This document shows positions 14,952 through 22,431 of a stretch of 30,631 bases of DNA, piece after piece. The notes under the pieces were generated by a model, which did no database searches, had not been told where the DNA came from, and worked only from the letters and a program-made list of their open reading frames with translations. Made by a program: the position numbers and the translations under genes. The DNA is taken from contig CAZTCX010000029.1 in assembly GCA_964612515.1 (NCBI GenBank), forward strand, positions 1 to 30,631, written 5' to 3'. This DNA is from SABY01 sp964612515 (lineage in GTDB: Bacteria; Bacteroidota; Bacteroidia; Bacteroidales; 4484-276). Position 1 is the first letter of the stretch; each line of letters begins with the position of its first letter.

Positions 14952-16559
14952 TTGTACAGAATAGAAAGCAAAATCGACGTCGGCTCCGCAGAATTTACTG
15001 CCAACAAAACCAAGTTTCTGGAAATCCTAAACGAATACCGCGACCGGCTGCGGCAAGTGCGCAAAGGCGGTCCTCAGGCATCCGTCGAGCGGCACAAGGA
15101 GCGTGGCAAGCTGCTGGCACGCGAGCGCATCGACCTGCTCATTGATCCCAACACACCATTTTTGGAGCTGTCGTCGCTGGCGGCCTGGGGCATGCACGAT
15201 GATGGATTCCCATCGGCAGGCATCGTTACCGGCATCGGCGTGATCCACGGTCGCGAGAGCATCATCGTGGCCAACGACGCTACGGTAAAAGGCGGAACCT
15301 ACGTGGCCGAAACGATCAAAAAACATGTGCGTGCCCAGCAAATCGCCATCGAAAATCACCTGCCCTGCGTTTACATGGTAGATTCCGGCGGCGTCTTCCT
15401 GCCGGAGCAGGCACAGGTATTTGCCGACAGGTTCGACTTTGGACGATTTTTCTACAACCAGTCGCAGCTCTCCGCGCTGGGCATCCCGCAGATCGCCATC
15501 GTGATGGGATCGTGCACTGCCGGCGGAGCTTATGTTCCTGCCATGAGCGACGAAACCATCATCGTAAAAAAACAAGGAACCATATTTATCGGTGGCCCAC
15601 CACTCGTAAAAGCCGCCACCGGCGAAGAGGTCTCGGCCGAGGAACTAGGTGGCGCCGACGTACATACTGCCATTTCCGGCGTGGCCGACCACATGGCCGA
15701 AAACGACCGCCACGCCATCCAGATTTGCAGAAATATCTTTCAGACCTTCCCCAAAAAGGAAAAGCAGATTTTAGAGCTTTCGCAAATAGAAGCACCTTAT
15801 TATAATCCCGAAGAATTATACGGCATAGCACCTGTCGATTTGCGCAAGCCCGTCGATTCCAAAGAGATCATCGCACGCATGGTGGACGGCAGCCGTTTCC
15901 ACGAATTTAAGGCCCGCTACGCGCCCACGCTGGTCACTGGTTTTGCCAACATCATGGGATTTCCGGTGGGCATCATCGCCAACAATGGCGTGCTCTTCGG
16001 CGAGTCGTCGCTCAAAGGCGCTCATTTCATCGAGCTGTGTGCCTTCAGAAAGGTACCCATTCTTTATCTGCAAAATATTACCGGATTTATCGTAGGCAAA
16101 GAATACGAGCGCCGCGGCATCGCCCGCGACGGAGCCAAGTTTGTACATGCTACCGCCAACGCCGGAGTGCCAAAGTTCACTGTAGTTTTTGGCGGCTCTT
16201 TTGGCGCGGGAAATTATGCAATGGCAGGCCGCGCATACGATCCGCGCCTGCTGCTGATGTGGCCCAACGCCAAAATATCGGTGATGGGCGGCGAGCAAGC
16301 TGCCGGCGTGCTGATTCAGGTAAAAGAGGATCAGCTTGCTGCAAAAGGCCAGCAACTCGACAACGCCGTGCGTGAAAACATGCGTCAGGAAATCCTAAAG
16401 AAATACGAGGAAGAAGGCTCTGCTTATTACTCTACGGCACGCATCTGGGACGACGGCATCATTGATCCCACCGACACACGCAAAATACTGGCAATGGGCA
16501 TCGCCGCCTCGATCAATAAAAAATTTGATGAACCCAAATTCGGAATATTCAGAATGTAG
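14952..16559 (+). CDS. liuB: Acyl-CoA carboxylase carboxyltransferase subunit, methylcrotonyl-CoA carboxylase beta type
   Basis: A 535-residue carboxyltransferase that moves CO2 from biotin to an acyl-CoA. ERHKERGKLLARERIDLLID (46-65), GSCTAGGAYVP (186-196) and GGSFGAGNYAMAGRAYDPR near the C-terminus form the two crotonase-like halves. VKGGTYVAETIKKHVRAQ and the SQLSALGIPQIAIVMG stretch favour the methylcrotonyl/geranyl-CoA subtype over propionyl-CoA carboxylase, and the leucine-pathway neighbours agree. The frame has no ATG before residue 81; the TTG at 14952 gives [M]YRIESKID, matching the usual N-terminus of the family, so a TTG start is adopted. Its partner subunit is encoded at 19925-21937. 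The symbol follows the Pseudomonas liu nomenclature by function. Confidence 0.92.
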   Translation: MYRIESKIDVGSAEFTANKTKFLEILNEYRDRLRQVRKGGPQASVERHKERGKLLARERIDLLIDPNTPFLELSSLAAWGMHDDGFPSAGIVTGIGVIHGRESIIVANDATVKGGTYVAETIKKHVRAQQIAIENHLPCVYMVDSGGVFLPEQAQVFADRFDFGRFFYNQSQLSALGIPQIAIVMGSCTAGGAYVPAMSDETIIVKKQGTIFIGGPPLVKAATGEEVSAEELGGADVHTAISGVADHMAENDRHAIQICRNIFQTFPKKEKQILELSQIEAPYYNPEELYGIAPVDLRKPVDSKEIIARMVDGSRFHEFKARYAPTLVTGFANIMGFPVGIIANNGVLFGESSLKGAHFIELCAFRKVPILYLQNITGFIVGKEYERRGIARDGAKFVHATANAGVPKFTVVFGGSFGAGNYAMAGRAYDPRLLLMWPNAKISVMGGEQAAGVLIQVKEDQLAAKGQQLDNAVRENMRQEILKKYEEEGSAYYSTARIWDDGIIDPTDTRKILAMGIAASINKKFDEPKFGIFRM

Positions 16560-16569
16560 CGGTAAAAAA

Positions 16570-16944
16570 GTTAATAGTTCATAGTTATTAGTTAATAGTT
16601 AATTGTTCATAGTTAATTGTTCATAGTTAATTGTTCATAGTTAATTGTTNNNNNNNNNNNNNNNNNNNNNNNNNNNNNNNNNNNNNNNNNNNNNNNNNNN
16701 NNNNNNNNNNNNNNNNNNNNNNNNNNNNNNNNNNNNNNNNNNNNNNNNNATAGTTAATTGTTCATAGTTAATTGTTCATAGTTAATTGTTCATAGTTAAT
16801 TGTTGTTGGTTCGTAGCGAACAATTAACGGATAACGATTAACGGATAACAATTAACGGATAAAAATTAACGGATAACAATTAACGGATAACAATTAACGG
16901 ATAACGATTAACGGATAACAATTAACGGATAACAATAAACAGAT
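16570..16944. repeat. Large 14-bp tandem repeat array, two inverted arms
   Basis: The left arm is built of GTTAATTGTTCATA units (from about 16570, interrupted by the N run, to 16804). The right arm has nine units of AACAATTAACGGAT with few changes (16819-16944). The 10-bp core GTTAATTGTT of the left arm is the reverse complement of the core AACAATTAAC of the right arm. The turn between them carries the small palindrome TTCG-TAG-CGAA (about 16810-16820). The array occupies nearly all of the 393-bp gap between the carboxyltransferase and DUF1028 genes; only 8 bp separate it from the next ATG. Confidence 0.92.
16650..16749. other. Assembly gap, 100 N, inside the 14-bp array
   Basis: Exactly 100 undetermined bases. 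The 55 bases before it (16595-16649) and after it (16750-16804) are identical, as at the other two gaps. Because this one lies in a tandem repeat, the true copy number cannot be known from the sequence. Confidence 0.95.
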
Positions 16945-16952
16945 ATCAAATC

Positions 16953-17957
16953 ATGAAACAAATATTCACAATTCTCTTTGTACTACTTTCGATCGCCACA
17001 TTCTCGCAGGATACCTTCTCCATCATCGCCGTAGACACCATTACTGGCGAAATTGGTGGCGCCGGCGCATCCTGCATCGACGAGAGCGCCATCCCCACCG
17101 GTGTACTCATCATCAACGACATCATCGTGGGTCGTGGTGGAATTCACACGCAGGCATTGTGGCGCCCGGCCAACCAACAAAACGCCCACAGCCGCATGGT
17201 GGAGGGCATGTCGCCACAGGAGATCATCGACTGGCTGGAGGCCAACGACGAACAAAACAATCCGAAAGTACGGCAGTATGGCATCGTCGATATGGATGAA
17301 GACGGGCATCCGCGCAGTGCAGCTTTTACGGGCGTCAACTGTTCTAATTACAAAAACCATATCACCGGCCCCAACTACGCCATCCAGGGCAACATTCTGC
17401 TCGGTCAGCAAATCCTCGATTCGATGGAAGCGCGCTTTCTCAGAACCGAAGGCTCACTTGCCGAAAAGCTGATGTCAGCCTTGCAAGGTGCGAACGTGCC
17501 GGGTGCCGACACTCGCTGCCTCAACCAGGGCACCTCATCGTTATCGGCATTTGTCAGGGTAGCCAAAGCCGATGCACTCCAGGGCGAATGGTGGTGCGAC
17601 TTGCTGGTGCCTTCCACACCTTATGGCGTCGAACCCATCGACTCACTACAGGTGCTCTTTGATCAGTGGCTCATCTGGACAAGTATTGAAGACAAGCCAT
17701 TCATACAACCCAACCGTGCCAAAGTTTTCCCCAATCCGGCAAACGATATTGTCAATTTTCAAATTGAAAAAACGACTGGCTTTTCAGAATTTCAAATTCA
17801 GATTCTGACCATCGATGGGAGATTACAGGAACAACTCATCTATAAAGATGTCCCCCTCCGGGTGGATGTTTCAAAATATCCCGCAGGCATTTATCTCTAC
17901 AAGCTATCCGCCGAAGGCCGCCTACTCGATGCCGGAAAAATAAATATAATGAGATAA
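16953..17957 (+). CDS. Exported DUF1028 protein with type IX secretion sorting domain
   Basis: A 334-residue protein: signal peptide (MKQIFTILFVLLSIATFSQ), DUF1028 domain (about 20-235; FSIIAVDTITGEIGGAGASC, then YAIQGNILLG and a late LSAFVRVAKAD), and a C-terminal Por/T9SS type A sorting domain (about 257-334; VFPNPANDIVNF, GIYLYKLSAEGR). DUF1028 is related to Ntn-hydrolases but its reaction is not established. The sorting domain means secretion through the type IX system, to the surface or outside. It sits between the carboxyltransferase and hydratase genes of a cytoplasmic leucine pathway, bounded on both sides by 14-bp repeat arrays, so a functional link is uncertain. Confidence 0.9.
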   Translation: MKQIFTILFVLLSIATFSQDTFSIIAVDTITGEIGGAGASCIDESAIPTGVLIINDIIVGRGGIHTQALWRPANQQNAHSRMVEGMSPQEIIDWLEANDEQNNPKVRQYGIVDMDEDGHPRSAAFTGVNCSNYKNHITGPNYAIQGNILLGQQILDSMEARFLRTEGSLAEKLMSALQGANVPGADTRCLNQGTSSLSAFVRVAKADALQGEWWCDLLVPSTPYGVEPIDSLQVLFDQWLIWTSIEDKPFIQPNRAKVFPNPANDIVNFQIEKTTGFSEFQIQILTIDGRLQEQLIYKDVPLRVDVSKYPAGIYLYKLSAEGRLLDAGKINIMR

Positions 17958-18006
17958 TGAGATCGAACCAACAAAATCAAGGATACGCTACTTTTCGGGA
18001 CTATTA

Positions 18007-18072
18007 AATGATTAACGGATAACAATTAACGGATAACAATTAACGGATAACAATTAACGGATAACTATTAAC
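18007..18072. repeat. 14-bp tandem array, about 4.7 units
   Basis: Three exact AACAATTAACGGAT units (18021, 18035, 18049) with partial units at each end. Immediately after it, 18079-18118 contains a degenerate CCCTGAACTG...GAGCTC...AGTCGAAGGGG element of the dispersed GTCGAAG family. Confidence 0.9.
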
Positions 18073-18133
18073 ATCTCACCCTGAACTGTTTGCGACGAGC
18101 TCAACCACAGTCGAAGGGGTCAACTAATGATAC

Positions 18134-18928
18134 ATGAAAGAATACAAAACCATCCAATTTGAAATTACCGGCGACATCGGTACCGTATGGCTCAACCGTC
18201 CTGAAATCCACAACGCCTTCAATGAAGTGATGATCAGCGAAGTGCTTGATATCTTTACCAAGGTCAACACGATGCCCGAAGTGCGCATTGTGCTGTTGCG
18301 CGGACGTGGCAAATCCTTTTGTGCCGGTGCCGACCTGCACTGGATGGGCGGCGTGGCAGGATATACTTTCGAGCAAAACTATGCAGAGAGCCTCAACCTC
18401 TCCAAATGCTTTTATGCAATCTACACCTGCGCCAAGCCCACCATTGCCGTGGTGCACGGAGCAGCTATTGGTGGCGCCAACGGACTGCTGGCAGCCTGCG
18501 ACTTCGCTTACGCGCATAACGAAACCACTTTCTCGCTCAGCGAAGTGAAAATAGGCATTGTGCCGGCTTGTATCTCGCCATACGTCACCAAGCGCGTGGG
18601 CGAATATGGTTCCAGAGAACTTATGCTTACCGGAAAACGCTTTAATGGCCCGGAAGCCGAACACCATCGGCTCGTCAACAAATCATTGCCAGCCGATCAG
18701 ATCGAAAGCCACCTCCAGGAGATCATTGCTCTTTTGCGCACCAGCGGCCCCAAGGCCATGACGCATTGCAAAAACCTCATTGATCAAATCTCCAACAAAC
18801 TCACCCTCGAAGAAGCCATCACCTACACTGCGAAGATGATTGCCGAAATCCGCGCCTCCGATGAAGGGCAGGAAGGAATGGCTGCGTTTTTAAATAAACG
18901 GAAACCCGGGTGGGTGAAGGGAAGTTAA
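18134..18928 (+). CDS. liuC: Enoyl-CoA hydratase/isomerase family protein, probable methylglutaconyl-CoA hydratase
   Basis: A 264-residue crotonase. Oxyanion-hole segments are FCAGADLHWM (62-71) and GAAIGGANGL (109-118); the catalytic-acid segment is LSEVKIGIVPACISPYV (135-151, Glu137). The CAGADLxWM and PAxISPYV words are characteristic, by recall, of the methylglutaconyl-CoA hydratase (AUH/LiuC) branch, which hydrates 3-methylglutaconyl-CoA to HMG-CoA. Position between the two carboxylase subunit genes supports this assignment. The ATG at 18134 gives a normal crotonase N-terminus (MKEYKTIQFEITGDIGTVWL). Confidence 0.88.
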   Translation: MKEYKTIQFEITGDIGTVWLNRPEIHNAFNEVMISEVLDIFTKVNTMPEVRIVLLRGRGKSFCAGADLHWMGGVAGYTFEQNYAESLNLSKCFYAIYTCAKPTIAVVHGAAIGGANGLLAACDFAYAHNETTFSLSEVKIGIVPACISPYVTKRVGEYGSRELMLTGKRFNGPEAEHHRLVNKSLPADQIESHLQEIIALLRTSGPKAMTHCKNLIDQISNKLTLEEAITYTAKMIAEIRASDEGQEGMAAFLNKRKPGWVKGS

Positions 18929-18933
18929 TGGCT

Positions 18934-19167
18934 CATTGTTAATTGTTAATAGTTCATCGTTAATAGTTCATCGTTAATAGTTTCTAATTGATAATTAACA
19001 TTTAACAAACAACAGATAACTAACAACAGATAACGATTAACAGATAACAGACAACGGATAACGGATAACAATTAACGGATAACGAATAACGATTAACAGA
19101 CAACGATTAACAGACAACGAATAACAGATAACGATTAACAGATAACGATTAACCGACAACGATTAAC
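18934..19167. repeat. 14-bp repeat array, diverged, with two inverted arms
   Basis: The left part (about 18934-18985) has GTTAATAGTTCATC-type units. The right part (about 18990-19167) has AACGATTAACAGAT/AACGGAT-type units with many single-base changes and unit-length shifts (7- and 14-bp steps). It fills the 248-bp gap between the hydratase and four-helix-bundle genes. Confidence 0.88.
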
Positions 19168-19176
19168 TTTTTCCCC

Positions 19177-19823
19177 ATGGAAAACAGCAAGAAAATACAA
19201 AGCTTCACTGATCTTGAATGTTGGAAGTCATGCAGAGTGGTGAGGAATCGTTTTTCCGGAATTATTCGAAAATTACCAGTAGAGGAGAAATATGCTCTCG
19301 CTGATGGTATGAGACGGGCATCAAGATCGATTACCGAAAACATTGCTGAAGNNNNNNNNNNNNNNNNNNNNNNNNNNNNNNNNNNNNNNNNNNNNNNNNN
19401 NNNNNNNNNNNNNNNNNNNNNNNNNNNNNNNNNNNNNNNNNNNNNNNNNNNCTCGCTGATGGTATGAGACGGGCATCAAGATCGATTACCGAAAACATTG
19501 CTGAAGGGTATGGACGATATCATTTTCAGGAGAATATTCAATTTTGTAGAATTAGCCGCGGATCATTATTTGAGTTAAAAGATCAGTTGATCTCAGCCTT
19601 TGATGAGAAGTATTTAGATGCCGGAGAAGTTAAAGAAGTGAATATTTTGATGGACAAGGCCTTATCACTATTAAATGGATACATCAATTATTTAGCAAAA
19701 GCAAAAATTAGTAATAATTCAAAAAATCAAAATCTTGTCCGGGAGCCAAATGTATCTTACATGAACGATAATTCAAAACTAGCAAACGAAAACAATGATT
19801 TACCCGAGCCTCCCATTAGTTAA
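19177..19823 (+). CDS. Four-helix-bundle (S23/23S rRNA IVS-type) protein, interrupted by an assembly gap
   Basis: The region reads as two overlapping pieces: 19177-19351, then 100 N, then 19452-19823. The last 55 bases of the first piece are repeated as the first 55 of the second. Merging the copies removes 155 bp and joins the frames into one 163-residue protein: DLECWKSCRVVRNRF, then DGMRRASRSITENIAEGYGRY, FCRISRGSLFELKDQL and a final helix before a Ser/Asn-rich tail. RRASxSIxxNIAEG is the hallmark of this small helical family, whose molecular role is unknown. The gene is therefore probably intact. AT-rich codon use differs from the GC-richer catabolic genes around it. Confidence 0.85.
19352..19451. 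other. Assembly gap, 100 N, within the four-helix-bundle gene
   Basis: Exactly 100 N flanked by an identical 55-bp sequence (19297-19351 and 19452-19506). The likely true structure is a 55-bp overlap with nothing missing. Confidence 0.95.
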
Positions 19824-19827
19824 AGCC

Positions 19828-19902
19828 AACGATTAACAGATAACGATTAACGATTAACGGATAACAATTAACAGACAACGATTAACTGATAACAATTAAC
19901 GG
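19828..19902. repeat. 14-bp repeat array before the biotin carboxylase gene
   Basis: AACGATTAACAGAT, AACAATTAACAGAC and related units run to within 23 bp of the ATG at 19925. Units vary at the first purine and in the 4-base spacer (AGAT, GGAT, AGAC, TGAT). Confidence 0.88.
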
Positions 19903-19924
19903 CCTACAAACAACGCTACGCTCC

Positions 19925-21937
19925 ATGAACAAACGCACCATTCTCTTCAACAAAATCCTCATCGCCAACCGCGGCGAAATAGCAATCCGCGTGATGCGTG
20001 CCGCCAAAGCGCTCAACATCCGCACCGTTGCTGTTTACGCTGAGGTGGACCGCGACTCCTGGCACGTCTCCTTTGCCGACGAAGCCTATTGCCTCGGAGA
20101 GCAGGAACTGGCCGACACCTACCTCAACGTCGATAAAATCATTGCCATCGCCCGCGAAACCGGCGCTGACGCCATCCATCCCGGCTACGGCTTCCTGAGC
20201 GAAAACCCTACGTTGGTTCAAGCCTGCGAGAATAGCGGCATCACCTTTATCGGTCCCGACACCCGCGCCATCAAGCTGATGGGCAACAAAATCGAATCGC
20301 GGGAATTTGTTAAAAAGCTAAATGTGCCAACCACCCAAGGTGTTACGGGCGACACGGAAACGCTCATCGCCGAGGCTTCAAGAATACCTTTACCAATTCT
20401 GGTAAAAGCCGCCGCTGGCGGCGGTGGCAAAGGCATGCGCATTGTCCGCGACCTGAAAGAACTTCCCGCCGCCATCGAGACCACGCAGCGCGAAGCCAAA
20501 ACCTATTTTGGCGATGGAACCGTATTTATCGAAAAATATGTGGAAGAACCCCGCCACATCGAGATTCAGGTGATGGGCGACAAACACGGCAATGCGGTGC
20601 ATCTTTTTGAGCGCGAATGTTCCATCCAGCGACGCTATCAGAAAATTATTGAAGAGTCACCCTCCCCTACTCTCACACCAGAGGTACGCCAAAAGATGGG
20701 CGAGGCGGCAGTTAATATCACACGAGCCATCAACTACAGCAATGCCGGCACCATCGAGTTCCTCGTTGACAAAGAACTCAACTTTTATTTCCTGGAGATG
20801 AATACCCGCATCCAGGTGGAACATCCCGTAACTGAGATGGTAACGGGCATCGATCTGGTAAAAGAACAGATACTGGTAGCTGCCGGAAACCCGCTCAGCT
20901 TCACGCAGGCCGACGTCCACCAGAACGGCCACGCAATCGAATGCCGCGTCTATGCCGAAGACCCGGCCAATAACTTCCTCCCTTCTCCCGGCAAGATGAT
21001 CTTTTACCGCGAGCCCGAAAACCACCGCGTACGCATCGACGCCTGCACCAACCAGGCCGCCACCATCCATAGCTTCTACGACCCCATGATCTCCAAGGTC
21101 ATCGTGTGGGAATACGACCGCGAACGGGCGCGCACCAAAATGATCGACGTGCTCAAAGACTACATCATACAAGGTATCAAAACCAACATCCGTTTTCTCA
21201 TCGAGCTGCTTCAGGAGCAAAACTATATCCACAACACCATCAGCACCAAATTCTGCGACGAACACCTCGACGAGCTGGTGAACAAATCCGAAGGCAAACG
21301 CAGCAACATCCTCTATCATGCGCCACTGGCTGCTTACGTGTTGTATTATCTCAACTGCCAGGTCTGCAAAAAGGAAACCACCATCTGGCAACGCATCGGC
21401 TACTGGCGTGACGTGCTCGCCTTTAGCCTCAAACTTGACGGCCAGACCTACGAAGTCATCGTTTATCCCGACAAGGAAGGACTTTCAAAGGTCATCATCG
21501 ACGAGAGCAGCTATTCCGTCGGGATTTCACACTTAAACAAACACAAAATCACCATCAAAGCTGACGTAGGCATCTTTCGCGCCGACATCTCCCACGACGA
21601 CATGGGCAACGCTTTCGTCTCCGTCAACGGCCACATCTTCATCATCCACCGCGACGACCTGCTCATCTGCGAAGACTTCTACACCGGCATCGACAGCCCC
21701 GACGGTGGCGCCGACGGCCTCATATTTTCGCCCATGCCCGGCAAAGTCGTCAAGGTCAACGTCAGCCCCGGCGACACCATCACCAAAGGCAGCGTGCTAC
21801 TCATCGTCGAAGCCATGAAAATGGAAAACAACATACTTGCTCCGCGCGACGGCATTGTCGAAAAAGTAAACGTAAAAGCCGGCCGCATGGTCGATGGCAG
21901 CAAACCGGTGCTCATGCTGCAGGCACAGGAAGCGTAA
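19925..21937 (+). CDS. liuD: Acyl-CoA carboxylase biotin carboxylase/biotin carrier subunit, methylcrotonyl-CoA carboxylase alpha type
   Basis: A 670-residue biotin-dependent carboxylase alpha chain. Biotin carboxylase domain: KILIANRGEIAIRV (10-23), HPGYGFLSEN, ATP-grasp glycine loop GGGGKGM (165-171), ECSIQRRYQK (231-240) and EMNTRIQVEHPVTE (291-304). A middle linker/BT-like domain lies at about 450-590. The C-terminal biotinyl domain has EAMKMEN with the biotinylated Lys632. It carboxylates its own biotin with ATP and bicarbonate for transfer by the 14952-16559 subunit. The alpha/beta subunit sizes and the pathway context fit methylcrotonyl-CoA carboxylase; propionyl- or geranyl-CoA specificity cannot be excluded from sequence alone. 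Confidence 0.93.
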   Translation: MNKRTILFNKILIANRGEIAIRVMRAAKALNIRTVAVYAEVDRDSWHVSFADEAYCLGEQELADTYLNVDKIIAIARETGADAIHPGYGFLSENPTLVQACENSGITFIGPDTRAIKLMGNKIESREFVKKLNVPTTQGVTGDTETLIAEASRIPLPILVKAAAGGGGKGMRIVRDLKELPAAIETTQREAKTYFGDGTVFIEKYVEEPRHIEIQVMGDKHGNAVHLFERECSIQRRYQKIIEESPSPTLTPEVRQKMGEAAVNITRAINYSNAGTIEFLVDKELNFYFLEMNTRIQVEHPVTEMVTGIDLVKEQILVAAGNPLSFTQADVHQNGHAIECRVYAEDPANNFLPSPGKMIFYREPENHRVRIDACTNQAATIHSFYDPMISKVIVWEYDRERARTKMIDVLKDYIIQGIKTNIRFLIELLQEQNYIHNTISTKFCDEHLDELVNKSEGKRSNILYHAPLAAYVLYYLNCQVCKKETTIWQRIGYWRDVLAFSLKLDGQTYEVIVYPDKEGLSKVIIDESSYSVGISHLNKHKITIKADVGIFRADISHDDMGNAFVSVNGHIFIIHRDDLLICEDFYTGIDSPDGGADGLIFSPMPGKVVKVNVSPGDTITKGSVLLIVEAMKMENNILAPRDGIVEKVNVKAGRMVDGSKPVLMLQAQEA

Positions 21938-22032
21938 AATTACGATTTTGGATTGACGCCTGATCTGAGCGTAGTCGAAGGGAAGGACGAAAGACGAAGA
22001 GACGGAGAGACGGAGAGAGAAAGAGACGAAGG

Positions 22033-22077
22033 ACGATTAACGATTAACAATTAACAATTAACAATTAACGAATAACA
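22033..22077. repeat. Short 14-bp-family array after the biotin carboxylase gene
   Basis: Compact ACGATTAACGATTAACAATTAAC words in 7-bp steps follow a purine-rich low-complexity run (GACGGAGAGACGG, about 21983-22032) and a single TGAGCGTAGTCGAAGGG element (21966-21982). Together with the two repeats listed next, these fill the 494-bp gap 21938-22431. No gene is seen there. Confidence 0.8.
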
Positions 22078-22117
22078 TTTTTGGGCGGCAATACGGGCTT
22101 TCCGCTCTATCCGCCTT

Positions 22118-22196
22118 GCGCCGGTGGTATTTTTGTAGGCGGTACAGGGGCTTCCTTCGTCAGCCGCTGCCCGCCAACAAAAATATCCACCGCCGC
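22118..22196. repeat. Long inverted repeat, about 25-bp arms (MITE/BIME-like)
   Basis: The left arm 22118-22142 (GCGCCGGTGGTATTTTTGTA then GGCGG) and right arm 22171-22196 (CCGCCAACAAAAATATCCAC then CGCCGC) are reverse complements with about 3 differences, separated by 28 bp. The right arm runs into a second perfect hairpin, CCGCCG-CTG-CGGCGG (22190-22204). The flanks CGGGCTTTCCGCT (22094-22106) and GGGATGCCGCTCC (22203-22215) look like outer, weaker pairing. Widespread in Bacteroidota by recall; no transposase is encoded here. Confidence 0.7.
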
Positions 22197-22314
22197 TGCG
22201 GCGGGATGCCGCTCCAATCCCTGCCGCGCAGCGCGACATCTGATTGGCCGACAACAGAAACGGACAATTGGTTGTTTAGGAGTTAGAATTGGTAGAAATA
22301 CAAGAATCACTACC

Positions 22315-22369
22315 CCGACCTTCAGGTCGGTGAACATCGGAACACCAGATTTTACGGGGCTTTTGTCCC
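22315..22369. repeat. Two further short-loop palindromes, 40 bp apart
   Basis: CCGACCT-TC-AGGTCGG (22315-22330) and GGGGC-TTTT-GTCCC (22356-22369, one G:T wobble) have centres 40 bp apart. The lead-in TTTTAC before the second matches that before GGCGT-TT-ACGCC at 6078, so this looks like a partial copy of the 6037-6178 array. It ends 62 bp before the acyl-CoA dehydrogenase ATG. Confidence 0.6.
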
Positions 22370-22431
22370 AGAGCTTCTAAACCAATGAGCGCGCTGAAAA
22401 ATATGGATTTAAAAACCTAACACGAAAAAAT

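Noticed and set aside
14952..16559. Propionyl-CoA carboxylase beta subunit
   Set aside because: The VKGGTYVAETIKKH segment and the leucine-pathway neighbours favour the methylcrotonyl type; still possible but less likely.
19297..19506. 55-bp direct repeat as an insertion-site duplication or internal gene duplication
   Set aside because: Identical length (55) and arrangement at all three 100-N gaps shows it is an assembly overlap.
16570..19902. CRISPR array suggested by regularly repeated short units
   Set aside because: Units are 14 bp, contiguous and without unique spacers, and no cas genes are present. They are tandem repeats.
20657..21391. 244-residue open frame antisense to the biotin carboxylase gene
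   Set aside because: A shadow of a clearly real gene on the other strand.
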